64,000 bases of DNA from Symbiodinium natans (lineage: Eukaryota > Sar > Dinophyceae > Suessiales > Symbiodiniaceae): assembly GCA_905221605.1 (NCBI GenBank), contig CAJNDS010000146.1:62001-126000 (forward strand). The letters are read 5' to 3'. Below are positions 1 through 11,659 of this stretch, in pieces. Under the pieces are notes generated by a model. That model worked only from the letters and a program-made list of their open reading frames with translations, had not been told where the DNA came from and did no database searches. Position numbers and translations under genes: made by a program. Position 1 is the stretch's first letter, and every line of letters starts with the position of its first letter.

Positions 1-10
1 GGGTTTGGGT

Positions 11-451
11 TTAGGGTTTAGGGTTTAGGGTCTCCATCTCTGCCTTGAGGTGCTGCTGGTACTGCATGACAGTGGCCAACGTAGGCGACGTGTCGACCAT
101 CAAAGTGTTCTTGACCAGGGATGTCCTAAATGCAGCGTCTGCATTCTTCTGCAGCACGCCCGCCACGATCACCGACAGCCCTCTAGCCAAGATCATCGGA
201 TCTGGGCAAGTGACAGCGATACCTTGAGCTCGCTGCATCCATCTCTCCCACTGACGCAAGGCCCGCACTGCCTGCTCTGCATCTGCCGCCTTGGTCGTCT
301 CCGTCAACGACTTCAGGAGGTGCAGCTTCTCAGACTCGCCCCCCGGACAGTACTGAACATACAGTCGGTAGACGATCTTCACCGCACTGCGAGTGCACTG
401 CCTCGCCACCAAGTCCCTCCGGACTTCCGGCGCCAATGCTGCCAGCAACAT
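11..451 (-). mobile_element. Gag-like fragment of a dinoflagellate retroelement polyprotein
   Basis: The minus strand carries one open frame of 146 codons. It holds the motif order seen in the N-terminal Gag-like part of Copia-type polyproteins common in dinoflagellate genomes: a leucine-rich start (MLLAALAPEVRRDLVARQC), then YRLYVQYCPGGESEKLHLL, then ALRQWERWMQRA, then VDTSPTLATVMQYQQHLKAE. The family normally continues into protease, integrase and reverse transcriptase; none of that is present. Both ends run straight into TTTAGGG repeats: the C-terminal codons (NPKP) are read from CCCTAAA sequence. It is therefore a truncated piece, or a domesticated exon, rather than a complete element. 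Identity comes from remembered family resemblance, so confidence is moderate. Confidence 0.55.
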
Positions 452-499
452 TCCAGCAGCTCGGGGTTTGGGGTTTAGGGTTTAGGGTTTAGGGTTTAG

Positions 500-2080
500 G
501 ACGATTGGGTTCGAGCGTTTGCGACTTACACGGGGTCTTGGGCCTAGAGTTGAAAGTGTCAAGGATCATCAGACCCCAGCCAGGATCCAGAAAGCAGAGG
601 GTTCCAAGGCACCTAAGGATAAAAGGGAGTTAGTCCCAAGACCCCCTGCAGGTGTGGGGGTTTGGGTCTTGGGTTTGAGGTTTTAGGGGCCTACTTTAAA
701 GGACCAGGGGTCTTAGCAAGTGAGGTATAAGTAAGGTAACGGTACTTATAAAGTGCCACGATCCTCCAAGCAACTAACCCTAAACCCGAAACCCGAAACC
801 CTAAACCCTAAACGCCGAACCCTAAACCCTAAACAGACGCACAAGGATTTGGGGTTCAGGGTGCAGGGGCTCTACCTTCGAGATCCTCCCAGGATCACAG
901 GCAGACTGACGAGCCCGAGGCCCTCCATTTAGGGTGTGGGGTTTTGGGGTTTCGGGGTTTAGGGTTTGGGGTTTAGGGGTTAGGGGTTTGGACTGGGGTT
1001 TAGGGTTTGGGGTTTGGGGTTTAGGGTTTGGGGTTCGGGGTTTGGGGTTTAGGGTTTAGGTTTGGGGTTTAGTAAAGTTTAGGGTTTGAAGTTTGGTCTA
1101 GGATCTAGGGTCCAAGAGCCAATCTGACTAGGAGACTGTGGAGTTCACTTGGAGGTTCATGACCCAACTAGAACTGTACTTATAAGCGGCAACCTGGAGC
1201 CTATGAACTTCAGAAACACATGTTAGGCTCGCCTTCCCGCCCTAAGCCCTAAATCCTAAACCCTAAACCCTAAGCCCTAAGCCCTAAACCCTAAACCCTA
1301 AACCCTAAACCCAACAAGTGTGCGACTCACACCTCAGCAACAGCTCAGGGCAGGGCATCATCCAGCACCGACGCCTTGGGCACAGGGTTTAAGGTTTAGG
1401 GTTTAGGGTTTAGGATTTAGAGTTTATAGGGCTTCTTGTAAACCCACAACCCCAAACCCTAAGCCCATCAGAGCCCCCTAACAACCGGTGACCAGGGTTT
1501 AGGGGTTCATTTGGGAAGGGGGTGGGGGGTGGGGACGGGCGTAGAGTCGGGCTTAGGCTTTAAGGGTTTAGGAGGGTTTAGGGTTTAGGGTTTGATGTTT
1601 GGTTTTAGGGCTTTAGGGTTGAGGAGTTACTGCACCTTATACCGGTCGAAGTAGCGAAGAAATAGCGTGATGGTTAACTACCGATAAAGGCCTTAACCCC
1701 TAAACTGTGGACCCATCAAGACCATACTAAATCTCCCAACCCTACGCCCTAAACCCTAAACCGTGCCCGAAACCCTATGATAAGCCAAGCTGCCCAATCA
1801 TCCAGCTCCAACGCTTGTACGGATTGCGTGTCCTGTCACTTCGGGCTTCGGGTTTGGCAAGGCGGCGCCAAACGAAACGAACGGCCTGTTACCCTCAGAC
1901 AAGGTATACGCGCCTGTCGTAGGTATATTTTCCTAGCGGTATGTGGTTTACGATGTCTTCTGTTGTTTGGGCTTGGTGTGCAGGCTTCAGGGTTTGGGTC
2001 GCAGGGTCATGAGCACAGGAGCCCGGTGGGTGGCGTATTTCTTGTGAGGCGCAAAGCGTGGATATATCTATGTTTATATT
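500..2080. other. Telomeric arrays with short unique islands
   Basis: Alternating blocks: CCCTAAA at about 775-830, TTTAGGG at 930-1090, CCCTAAA at 1236-1310, TTTAGGG at 1385-1420 and 1500-1620, CCCTAAA at 1690-1775. Islands at 835-925 and 1310-1385 have short open minus-strand frames ending at possible donors (GTAGAG near 890, GTGAGT near 1325), but none is recognisable. A degenerate TACTTGGAGG foldback element lies at about 1146-1220. Confidence 0.6.
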
Positions 2081-2260
2081 TATGTGTATATATATATATA
2101 TAGAGAGACAGAAAAAATGGAAGGAGTGACTTGTGCAACCACGTGTGCATAGATTACACACACATAACATATGTGTATATATATATATAGATATGAACAA
2201 ATATATAAAAAATAAATCTAAACATAAATAAATAAATAAATGTATATATACATACACATG
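2080..2260. repeat. TA/CA-rich simple sequence
   Basis: Runs of TATATA, CACACA and AAATAAATAAAT microsatellite. Open frames across it are low-complexity and not credible as genes. Confidence 0.85.
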
Positions 2261-2275
2261 TGTGTGTCATCCCAC

Positions 2276-2560
2276 TCATTCTGGTCCCCCAGGTTGCACA
2301 ACCACATCGACAGCCATGGCAGTCGTCTCCACCACTTGTGCCCAAGGGAACTCTGGCACAAGTGAGTGGCTTGGAGTGGCCACAACGACAGCAGCGCCCA
2401 CTCCTCTTCGGGCCTTGGCCTTTGCCTTGGCTCGGCGGTGGTCCCAGGCGGTTGCGCTCGATTTCAGCAGCGCTGCGGCCTTCGCCTTTTCGTCGAAGGC
2501 AGGGTCGAGGTCCGCGTCGTAGCACCTTTCGCGCCTGTCTGCCGCGCCAAAGGGCCGGCA
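2276..2560 (-). CDS. Candidate exon, unidentified, frame uncertain
   Basis: A GC-rich unique island with two long minus-strand frames. One reads ERCYDADLDPAFDEKAKAAA and continues into a lysine/alanine-rich stretch, with many C/G-ending codons. The other contains cysteine-rich text (GRCCRCGHSKPLTCARV, then DDCHGCRCGC) that superficially resembles a zinc knuckle. I cannot tell which is used. The island stands alone between a microsatellite and degenerate telomeric repeats, as expected for an exon. Confidence 0.35.
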   Translation of the reverse strand, partial: CRPFGAADRRERCYDADLDPAFDEKAKAAALLKSSATAWDHRRAKAKAKARRGVGAAVVVATPSHSLVPEFPWAQVVETTAMAVDVVVQPGGPE

Positions 2561-3119
2561 GCTTGATGGCAGCTTGAATAGCATCCGCCGAGTGTAGGGT
2601 TGTGGAGGATGTAGGGTTTCGGGTGGGTTTTGGAGGTGCTGAGGCTTGAGGGTTTCAAGGTTGCCTGTAGCCTGCAGAAAGCTATAAGCTGCCAAGCCTT
2701 CTGCGATCCACTACACTTGACATCCTAATACTCTGGAAACCCAGAAGCCCTGTAAACCCCTTCAGCCCCAGGAGTCCTAAAAGCATCCATGAAGCCTCTA
2801 CGCCCTACAAAAAAAACAGAAAGACCTACAACCCTAGAAGAAACCTACAAATCCGAAGGACTCAAGCCCGCAACTCTAAACGCCTCTAACCCTAAACACT
2901 CCTAAACCCCTGAACCCCTGAACCCCTGAAGCCCTGAAGCCCTGAACCCCCAAACCCCTAAACCCCTAAACCCCTAAACCCCTCCTAAACTTATACATCC
3001 ACGACATACACCTAAATTAGCAGTTTTCCACATACGTATGTACATAATTTATACATACATATACGTTATATAATCATGTACACAAGCACGTGTGTACAAG
3101 TGAACTGAGACATGCCTGC

Positions 3120-3448
3120 ACTAGTTTTTGCATCTTGAAGAACGTGTTCCGACATCCTCTCAAGCCAGACGCGAAAGCCCCAAAACCTCCGAAACAAGTG
3201 GAAAAGCCGAAAAGCCCGTTCCTGCAACGCCGCGCATCCTTGCCAAAGTCGCTGAGCGCAGTCTCCTAAAGCTTGAACTAACCTATCAGTTCTCGGAAGA
3301 AGAGTGTAGGGTTTAGGTCTGAAGGTTTAGGGTTTAAAGTTTAGGGCTAAGGGCTTAGGATCTAGGACGCAAACATGTTGCCGGAAAGTCATGTGCCAGG
3401 AACCTGTCCGACTACCTTCTGAATGCTGCCAACGAGGTGTCCGTTCGT
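3120..3448 (+). CDS. Candidate plus-strand exons, unidentified
   Basis: Two adjacent islands read well on the plus strand, unlike most of the window. At 3130-3300 an open frame includes SETSGKAEKPVPATPRILAK and AERSLLKLELTYQFSEEE. After a short telomeric block, 3366-3448 reads RKHVAGKSCARN then LSDYLLNAANEVSVR. It begins after an AG at 3364-3365 and ends exactly at a consensus GTGAGT donor (3449-3454). No family is recognised. Confidence 0.4.
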
Positions 3449-3690
3449 GTGAGTTTTCAGAGGATATATGCAAGCGCATAGCGCACAAGGTTAGACTGCC
3501 TGGCTATACCCCAAACATCCCTAACCCCTAAACCCCAAACCTCAAACCCTAAACATCCCTAAACCCTAAACATCCGTAAGCCCTAGCCCCAAACCCGAAA
3601 CTTCCCTAAACCATTCCAGGTTCTCAGCCTGAGGAGAGTGCCCTTCTCGTGACTTCAGCAGGACATCAAACAACCTAGCCCTGAAGCAGG

Positions 3691-3769
3691 CTTGGTAGCC
3701 CAGCAACCATGTATTTAATCATGAGGGTACTACCCTTTTTTGGCTTGGCTACTGTATAAGGGAACCAAG
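3691..3769. mobile_element. Foldback element, CTTGGTAGCCCAG family
   Basis: Starts CTTGGTAGCCCAGCAACC and ends GGGAACCAAG. Related termini occur at about 10211 and at 45802-45882, and at the two ends of the SLC44 intron at about 13966-14208. Confidence 0.5.
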
Positions 3770-4563
3770 CCTAGACCCTCAACCCTAAACCCTAAACCCC
3801 AAACCCCAAACCCCAAACCCAAAACCCAAAACCCTAAACCCCAACCCTAAACCCTAAACCCCAAACCCTAAACCCTAAACCAAAATCCCTAAACCCTACA
3901 AACCCAACCCAGACACCATCTCAGGAGCAGCTGCTGTCGAAGACTCAAGGGACTCAAGGAGGGACCATTCTAAGGAACCGCAGGGGTTAGTCGGGGGTCA
4001 TTGAGGTACGTAGGGACTATACAAGGTATATCGGAGGCGGGCTATATAGTATATAGGGGAATAAGATTGAGGGAAACCCTAAACCCTAAACCCTAAACCC
4101 TAAACCCTAAACCCTAAAGGGGGGTCAGACTAAGGGCCTGTCCTAGGGGTCCCGCTGCTTGTCCCCCCTGAAAGACTAAAAACCACAGAGTCGCGCAACA
4201 TGCCCAAGTCGCGGAGACGCTTCATCTGCAAGAGGCGCATCTGGCGGACGTCTTCTCTTTCTCTTGCTTTTGGGGTTTAGGGTTTCGGATTTAGGGTTTG
4301 GGGTTTGGGGTTTAGGGTTTAGGGTTTAGGATGTAGGGTTTGGGGTTAGGGATCTGTGGGGTTCAGGGCGGCTTTTTGTGCTTGATATTGCAGGCCCTAC
4401 TTCGTATCCCTAGACCCTACATCCTTAAACCATGATCTACAGCCAGGGGCCCGCTTCCTGCGCGAGCCGCCGTTTGACAACTTTCATTCCTTTGGCCTAA
4501 GATAAGAGTGAAGGGTTAAGGGTTAAGGGTTCAGGGTTCAGGGTTTAGGGTTTCGGGTTTCAA

Positions 4564-4682
4564 ACTACTACTATTTGCTGAAGAACCCCCCCCAACAAGA
4601 ACATCATGATCCCTATGTTGCCCTTATAAGGAAGAACATGCTGTGTTTTTGGGAGGTGGTTCTTAAGAAATTCGTAGACTAT
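4564..4682. mobile_element. Foldback element, CTACTATTTGCTGAAGAACC family
   Basis: Left end CTACTATTTGCTGAAGAACC followed by a C run; right end GGTTCTTAAGAAATTCGTAG is approximately its reverse complement. The core CCCTATGTTGCCCTTATAAGG recurs, diverged, in a second copy at about 46308-46412; a third copy with the same termini is at 57399-57632. Confidence 0.6.
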
Positions 4683-4910
4683 GTGGCCTAAAAGCCTAAA
4701 CCCCAAAAGACGAGCACATTCATCTTCAAATCCGTATGGCCCATGTAGAAGTCACGGTCTAGGGCTTATAGTTTTTTCATGGTTTTCCCTATTACACCCT
4801 CTATATACTCTCTATACTACCCCCCTTAAATAACCTCAATTAACATTAATTTGCTTAACTATTCTTAAATAGCCTTACTTATGGGGGAACCCATGCGGTT
4901 TAGGGCTCCG

Positions 4911-5120
4911 TCACCAGCAGGTTCTGAGTTCGGCAGTTTGGGTTCTTGCGTCCATGTGCTGCGCTCGGAGCGCGATGCAGCAAGAGACAGCGCAGAAGTT
5001 CTCCTGCGCTTTTGCGATGACGGCGGAGCTGCCGTACCAGTTGGTGTGGCTGTGCTTGACGAAGCCGACGGAGCCGTTGACGCGGAGACGCGGCGTTGCT
5101 CTGCTGACTTGAGTCCCAGT
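4911..5120 (-). CDS. Candidate C-terminal exon, unidentified
   Basis: The minus strand reads RVNGSVGFVKHSHTNWYGSS, then AVIAKAQENFCAVSCCIALR, and reaches a TGA at 4911-4913. Nearly every codon in the first half ends in C (AAC GGC TCC GTC GGC TTC GTC), which is strong dinoflagellate-style bias and argues for this frame over the open plus-strand frame. A possible acceptor (CTCAAG) lies near 5115. The CAVxCCI segment recurs in another terminal exon at 44419-44462. No domain is recognised. Confidence 0.5.
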   Translation of the reverse strand, partial: TGTQVSRATPRLRVNGSVGFVKHSHTNWYGSSAVIAKAQENFCAVSCCIALRAQHMDARTQTAELRTCW

Positions 5121-5770
5121 GGATTCTAGCAATGAGCTGCTTTTCTTTTGTGGATTCTAGCAATGAACTGCTTTTTCAAGCATTTCACATCCAACCTGTC
5201 TGAGGGTGCCCCCTAGTCTCAACCCCCCCCCCCCCCCCAAGCCAAAACAAGCATTCTGAAACAGCGAGAAGCCTAGACCCCAATTTCGTGCTAACTCAAC
5301 CAATAGGGGGGGTTTATAGGGGGTTTATAGGGGGTTATAGCGCGAGGGCTTTACAGTTTCAAATTCTGGTCTGGTGTTTAAGGAGTTTAAGAGATTGATG
5401 GGATTTTAAGGGTTAAGGGTCGGGGTTAGGGATTTAGGGGTCAAGGGCTTCAGGTTTCGAGAAAAATGACGCCTAAACCATGACTTCTCAGAGAAGCCCA
5501 CAAACCCACACCTCGATGGTTCCGAGGCGCGTCGCCAAAGCAAGGTCGCCTGCTTTGCGGTTTAGGGTGTAACGTTCAAACTTCGGGCGTGGGCCTCAAA
5601 ACGCCCTACGCCTGAAACCCAAAATGGAATGCTCAAAAGAAAACTTGGGGTACAAGCCCTGCACGCCCCCTAAATACTAAACACTTTAAACCCTACTATA
5701 AGCCCCGTCATGCCCATAAAGAGCCTTAAGCCCTGTAAGCCCGACAAACCTACAAGCGCCATAAACCCTT

Positions 5771-5920
5771 TACTTGGAGGTTCAAGGTACTTATAACCCA
5801 GTTATAACTGTACTTCGTTAGAACCCACTCATGAGCCCTTTAAGTCACCAACATGGGTATACGTGGACTATAAGTACAATTATGATTGGGTTATTGAGTA
5901 CCAAAAAAACCTCCAAGTAC
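5771..5920. mobile_element. TACTTGGAGGTTCA foldback element
   Basis: About 150 bp with inverted termini TACTTGGAGGTTCA and CCTCCAAGTA, and internal paired motifs (ACTTATAACCCAG, GATTGGGTTATTGAGTACC). It belongs to the family that forms SLC44 intron 3. Other copies are at about 6584-6660, 9920-10042, 11251-11376, 20220-20352, 36419-36554, 44464-44604 and 62464-62594. Confidence 0.8.
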
Positions 5921-6366
5921 GCCCTCTAAACGGTTCATACAAACCCTTAAAAATCTGAGCTAAATCTGGGCAAAGTACCCGTCTCCCTGTTCCAACAAAA
6001 AAACTGCTCAGACGGACAACAAGACCCCAAGATCAGCGCAAACCCTCCAGGGACTAAAGGAGGGACCCTGATAAGGGTTTCGGGTTTAGGGTTTAGGGGT
6101 TCAGGGTTTAGGGTTTAGGGTTTAGGCCTTAGGGGTTCTTTGGGGGTGCTTTGAGGGGGCTACTTCGGTTTACAGCGGGACTCACTTAGTAAGTAGGGAT
6201 ATGGGTACCTTCATTGGGCCCATAAGCAATTACAAGTATAGTTACCTTGCCTATAACCCCACCTACTAAGGCAATTGCTTCTTCGGATTTCGAATCACAG
6301 CAACTTCTTGACTCTAAACCCTAGACCCTAAAGCCTAAACCCTAAACCCTAAACCAAAATAGGCAC

Positions 6367-6437
6367 CTCGGTTTCCGATGCCGGAGTCCCAAGGAGGCTG
6401 AGACTAAACTTTACAAGCTCGGTAGGGCTGAGAGCTC
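6367..6437 (-). CDS. Candidate exon, unidentified
   Basis: A 71-base island between CCCTAAA on its left and TTTAGGG on its right. The minus strand reads ALSPTELVKFSLSLLGTPAS then ETE, entered from an acceptor CCGTTTTAG and left at a donor GTGCCT. Length and frame agree (2 bases plus 23 codons). No family recognised. Confidence 0.5.
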
Positions 6438-6583
6438 CTAAAACGGTTTGGGGCTTGGGGTTCGTAGAGGGTTTAGGGTTTAGGGTTTAGGGTTTAGGGT
6501 TTAGGGTTTAGGGTTAGGGCTTAGGGTTTAGGGCATTCTAGACCTTAAACCCAAAACCGTAAAGCCTAAACCGCAACCCTACT

Positions 6584-6660
6584 TACTTGGAGGTTCATGG
6601 GTAGTTGCAATTTTTCCGGGTACCGAATACTTTACATATAACTCCCCACGAACCTTCAAG
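6584..6660. mobile_element. TACTTGGAGG foldback element, short copy
   Basis: Termini TACTTGGAGGTTCATGG and CCACGAACCTTCAAG face each other across only about 45 bases. Confidence 0.6.
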
Positions 6661-7069
6661 TTGACCTGAAGCCTAGGCCCTCAACCTTAAACCTTGAAAA
6701 TCCTCATATAGGGTTTAGGGTTTAGGGTTTAGGGTTTAGCCTGCTGGACGGGCGCAGCATTGCCATCTGGCAGGAACAAGGCCCACGAACCTGCTGTTCG
6801 GCCGTTCCTAAACCCTAAACCCTAAACCCCCCTTGGACTTTAGGACTTCGGGTTTTGGGTATCGGGCTTTGAGACTGTGTCTTCTCAATGGCTGCTTCTT
6901 GTTCGCGGTATCCGGTTTAGGGTTTAGGGTTTAGGGTTTAGGGTTTCGGGTTTAGGGTTTAGGGTTTAGGGTTTAGGGTGGGGTTACCTTCGGGTTTCAC
7001 CTAAAGTTTCAGGAGCCTACTATAGGGCTTGTAGACCCTAAGATGCAGGATTGGAGGGTCCGTTGCCCT

Positions 7070-7143
7070 ACTGTGGAGTAGACGCTGGAAACAAAGTATA
7101 TGCCGTTTAGGTATAAGTAGCTATAATAGGAACCCAGAACCCA
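7070..7143. mobile_element. Partial copy of the GGAGTAGACCCTGG element
   Basis: Contains GGAGTAGACGCTGG followed by TTTAGGTATAAGTAGC and a shared AGGAACCCAGAAC, matching the element nested at about 56825-56936. The right end is missing. Confidence 0.55.
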
Positions 7144-7439
7144 AACAGATGAAGTCCTGCAAACGACCCTTAGAATCAAATCTAGGATTCTTCAGGCCCC
7201 AAACCCCGAATCCGAAACCCTAAACCCTAAACCCTAAACCGTAAACCCCAAACCCTACACCCTAAAACCCTAAACGCCCCTAGGATCGGGTGTGACCCAA
7301 ATCTTCGCGAACTCCGGCTTACCTGCTAAGAGGGTTAGAGATTTAGGGTTTGGGGTTTACGGTTCAGGTTTGGGGTTTCGGGTCTAAGGTTTCGAGCTTC
7401 AAGGTGAGAAATCCAACGAAACTCTGTACCAGGCCTTAC

Positions 7440-7477
7440 CGACTTCCCGACGGCGTACATGTCGACCTGGAGTTTCG
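7440..7477 (-). CDS. Candidate short exon with GTAAGG donor
   Basis: The minus strand reads LQVDMYAVGKS up to a consensus GTAAGG donor. It lies between TTTAGGG-type sequence and CCCTAAA repeats. Too short for any assignment. Confidence 0.35.
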
Positions 7478-7964
7478 GGTTCCCTAAACCCTAAGCCCTA
7501 ATCCCTAAACCCTAAACCCTAAACCCTAAACCCTAACCTCCAAACCCCTGGAGCCTCAAAGCCCGAAAGCTCTCAAAATCCTAAAGCCATAGAGAGCCCT
7601 GTCGCGCTTGGGCCCCTTGCAAGCCGCAAGACCTTAAGCCCTACAGCCTTAGGGTCTTAGGGTCTTACGGTTTAGGTATTGAACCCCTTCAGACTTCTTC
7701 AGCCCATAAAGAACCCTAAGCAAACCCAAGCTGAATCTAAGCCGAAGCCCATAAACCACTAGCCGCAAACCTTTGAACAACTGACCTGAAATCCCTAAAT
7801 AACCCTATAGGCCCTGAATGCGGAGTCGCAGAACCACGTAGGCAAAGGCAGTAACCTGAGGAGTAAAGGGGCCTGACTTAACACAATAGGGAGCGAAGGG
7901 TGTGGGATTGAGGGTTGAGGGTTCAGGGGTTCGCTGGGGTCTCTAAGATGCATGGCGCCTCTTT

Positions 7965-8188
7965 TTAGCCAAGGCTGCTAGCAGAAGAGTTCCTCGAGTC
8001 GAGGCTGTCACTGGTGCTGGAAGACCAGCCGACGGCATTGTTGACCCATCGCGAAACACCCTGCAAGCCTCCTCTCCAATATCCGCGGCGGCGTCTCTCC
8101 TGCTGCTGCCTCTCGCGCTGAATGTCAATAATGTCGCAGTACCTTCGATGAGGGGCTAGCATGTACATCACCAACGAAATTGCAAGCC
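7965..8188 (-). CDS. C-terminal exon, possibly the end of the SLC44 gene
   Basis: Entered from a good acceptor (GAGTTTTTAG) just above 8188. The minus strand reads LAISLVMYMLAPHRRYC, then DIIDIQRERQQQERRR, a glycine/tryptophan stretch, and a serine-rich tail SSSTSDSLDSRNSSASSLG ending at TAA (7965-7967). The start is hydrophobic, followed by a basic, probably cytoplasmic, tail. It is the next convincing island downstream of the SLC44 exon at 8386-8448 and on the same strand, so it may be that gene's last exon. SLC44 proteins do not normally have a hydrophobic segment there, so it could also belong to a separate small gene. Confidence 0.5.
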
Positions 8189-8385
8189 TAAAAACTCAAA
8201 CGTGCAAGCAGCCCAACATTTCCGGAATGTAGAGGAGGTGTTTCCCTGTGGGTCAGCCGGTCAGCCAACATTCCCCAGAAAAAAAATCTTCCGCACGCCC
8301 CAAAAACCCTAACTCAAAGAAGGCAAGGTGTGCCCCCGATGGGTTTAGGGTTTAGGGTTTAGGGTTTAGGGTTTAGGGTTTAGGG

Positions 8386-11300
8386 TTCGCGGAAAAGGCG
8401 CAGGATCGTATCTGAGGCTGTATCGAAAACCATCCTTGGTCCAGAATACTTGCAGTAGGGATTCAGTGGGTTCAGGCTACCAGAGACCCCCCCCATAGGG
8501 AACAATGCTGTTGCGAGTGGTTTCGGGAAAGCTTTATTGAAACCACGTCATATTGCTGAGCCTTAAAGCCAAGTCACCAAGCCACCAAAGAGTTCTCAAC
8601 CCGACTTGAAGCGGCACCGCCAGGTTAAAACCTATTTGAAACACCTAACCCCTAAGCTCTAAATCCGGCTCAAAGACCACCCCGCCGCCAACAACGAAAA
8701 CAAAAAGAGGCCACACATTCCACGTGAAAGCTGCACATACACCAGAGACATACCCCCCCCCCCCCCCCCCCCCACCCCCCCCCCCCCCCTCCAAACCCTA
8801 TGGTTTACCCCCACATCCAATGAACTCAGAGACTCATGTATGGAAAGGCAGCCACGAGCGAGACGACTCCCCCGGCATTGGACCAGATGTGCCTCAAGCA
8901 AATCTCATTAGGTCTCTTGTGAACGATGACTTGGTAAGTCTCTTTTGTATTCCCTAGACAACCCTATCATAGTCCACGTAGCCCAACTTAGTAACCCTAA
9001 TTACTACGTCAAAAAGAAGTCCAAGTAGGGTCTAGGGCTTGGCTACATTCAGAATTCAGACGTTCTCCCTTACACTAACAGTCCTTAATAGGGTTTATAG
9101 TACCCCCGACTATGCTCCCTATCAAGGACTGTTAGTATGAGGGGGAAACGCCTAAACCCTAAACCCTAAACCCTAAATCCTAAACCCTTAACCCGTAACC
9201 CTTAACCCTAAACACACCCTAAACCCTAAACCCAAACCCTACACCTTAACCCTAAACCCTAAACCCTAAACCCTAAACCCTAAACCCTAAACCCTAAACC
9301 CTAAACCCTAACCCTAACTCTAAACCCTAAACCCTAAACCCTAAACCCTAAACCCTAAACCCTAACCCTCAACCCTCAACCCTACACCCTACACCCTAAA
9401 CCCTAAACCCAAAACCGTAAACCGTAAACCCTAAACCCTAAACCCTGAACCCTAAGCAGAAGAACCACCTCCCAAGGGCTGAAGGCTTCTTTGGGCTTTC
9501 TGGCGTCTCCATCATCCTCTCAGCAAGCCCGAGATTTCAGGAAGAACCAAGTTGAGCTTCACGGTCGAGGTAGGTTTAGGATTTAGGGTTTAGGGTTTAG
9601 GGTTTAGGGTTTAGGGTTTAGGGTTTAGGGTTTAGGGTTTAGGCTTTAGGGTTTAGGGTTTAGGGTTTAGGGTTTAGGGTTTAGGGTTTAGGGCTCAGGG
9701 TTTAGGGTCGGAAATTACTCGAACTTTGAGGCGAATGGAGTCCCAAGCGGCGGACTGCCCACAAAGTAGGTGGAGTGCGGGTCGCCGTATCCCTCCAAGC
9801 CGGGGCAGTGGCCGTCCACGATAAGGTAGACGATGAAGTACCTACGCTGTGCCAAGAACATCTTGAGACCCTGGGTTTCGGGTTGAAGGTTTAGGGTTTA
9901 GGGTTTAGGGTTACGGACTTAATACTCAAATAGTAAATGCACTTATCACCCAATTAAAACCATATTAGGGTAATTGAGGGGCGTATATGCGGATGATAAG
10001 TACAGATATAATTGGTTGTTAAGTGCCACGAACCTCCAAGTATACTGTGCCAAGAACATCTTGTAAACCCTAAACCCTAAAACCTAAACCCCCCCTAAAC
10101 CCTAACCCAAAAACAATAAACGCCAAAGGTGTTTCTTGCTTCTTTCAGGCACCCTGCCCACCAGACCACAGCGCTCCAAATCAGATGTGTGATGAAGGTG
10201 GTGCCATTGATTGTACCTTTGGTAGCCCAGGAACCATATATTACAATCAGGGTCTAGGGTGTATCTCTAAACCCTAAACCCTAAACCCTAAACCCTAAAC
10301 CCTAAACCCTAAACCCTAAACCCTAAACCCTAAACCCTAAACCCTAAACCCTAAACTGTGAACCCTTTTTTGCGACTGGTTTTTTGTACGAGTAGCAGGG
10401 GTTCTTGAACCAACAAAAGGGGGCCAAAAGGATGCCACTGGCATTCCAAGGTGCGGCTGAACCTGACCTGGATCTCGCTGACCTGGTCTTGCTTTGCAGT
10501 TTGGGGTTTGGGGTCTGGGGTTTAGGGTTTAGGGATTGGGGTTTGTTGTTTGGGGTTTAGGGTCTGTTTTTTGGGGTTTAGGGTTTGGGGTTTTGGGTTT
10601 GGGGTTTGGGGTTTAGGGTTTGGGGTTTATAGGGTTTACAGTAGGGTTTAGGGTTTGGTGAGGGTTTAGGATTTAGTTTATAGCCAATTCTGAATCCTGA
10701 ACGCTGGGCCCCGGAGTCAGAGACGCAAAGCCTACAATCCCAGGGATAAGAAAATGGGCATTTCCCTCCAAACAGGGTTTAGGAACCCTAAACCCTAAAC
10801 CCTAAACCCTAAACCCTAAACCCTTACTATACCTCCCACATAGTCGAATCTTTAAAAAGAACCCCACGATGGTACCCCTATTTTCGGAAACCCCCTAAAT
10901 TGTAACCTCTTTGCTGTTCAAAGGGGGCTGATGATAGGGTTCTATCTAAACCTTAGTTGTCCAGTACCTAGGGGTTTTAAAGGTTAGCCTTTGGGATTAT
11001 AAAGGGAATGTATTAACCCAAAAAGGTTAAAGGTTACCTACTCTACTACTAAGAAACCCTATTCCAAACCCTGAACCCTTGTAACCCTTGAGCCCTAAAC
11101 GATTTGGCGTAGCCTTGTGAGTCTTCTCTGCAGCGTCCAAGACAGGCTCCGATGACAGCGCCACCTGGTCTATAGCCAGTTCGTTCCTTCTAGGGATCCC
11201 TAAACCCCAAAGCATCCTGGGCTATCTGCCCCTCACCTGTCCCTGAACCCTACTTGGAGGTTCAGGGTACTTAGAGAGAAGCCCCTCAAGTACCCGAATG

Positions 11301-11613
11301 TGGTTAAAATTGGGTTATAGATACTCCAAACTACTCAGTTATTATTGGGTTGTTAAGTACCATGGACCTCCAAGTATGCCCCAAGCCTCCAAGACCAAGA
11401 AGGCCCAACAAGGGATTGCTTGGGGTGGTTCCAGGGGGGAGGGGGTGGCATTGATGGGAGGGGGAAGTAGAGGACCCGGAAATGTAGATCCCGCAAACCT
11501 TATATATGGTGCAGCGTCGCTGCCCCCCCCCAGCCCCCCCACCCCGGGTTTAGGGTTTAGGGTCTAGGATCCGCGCCCCGCCACCCTGTGGTTTGTGGGG
11601 TTGGGGTTTGGGT

Positions 11614-11659
<46 letters not shown>

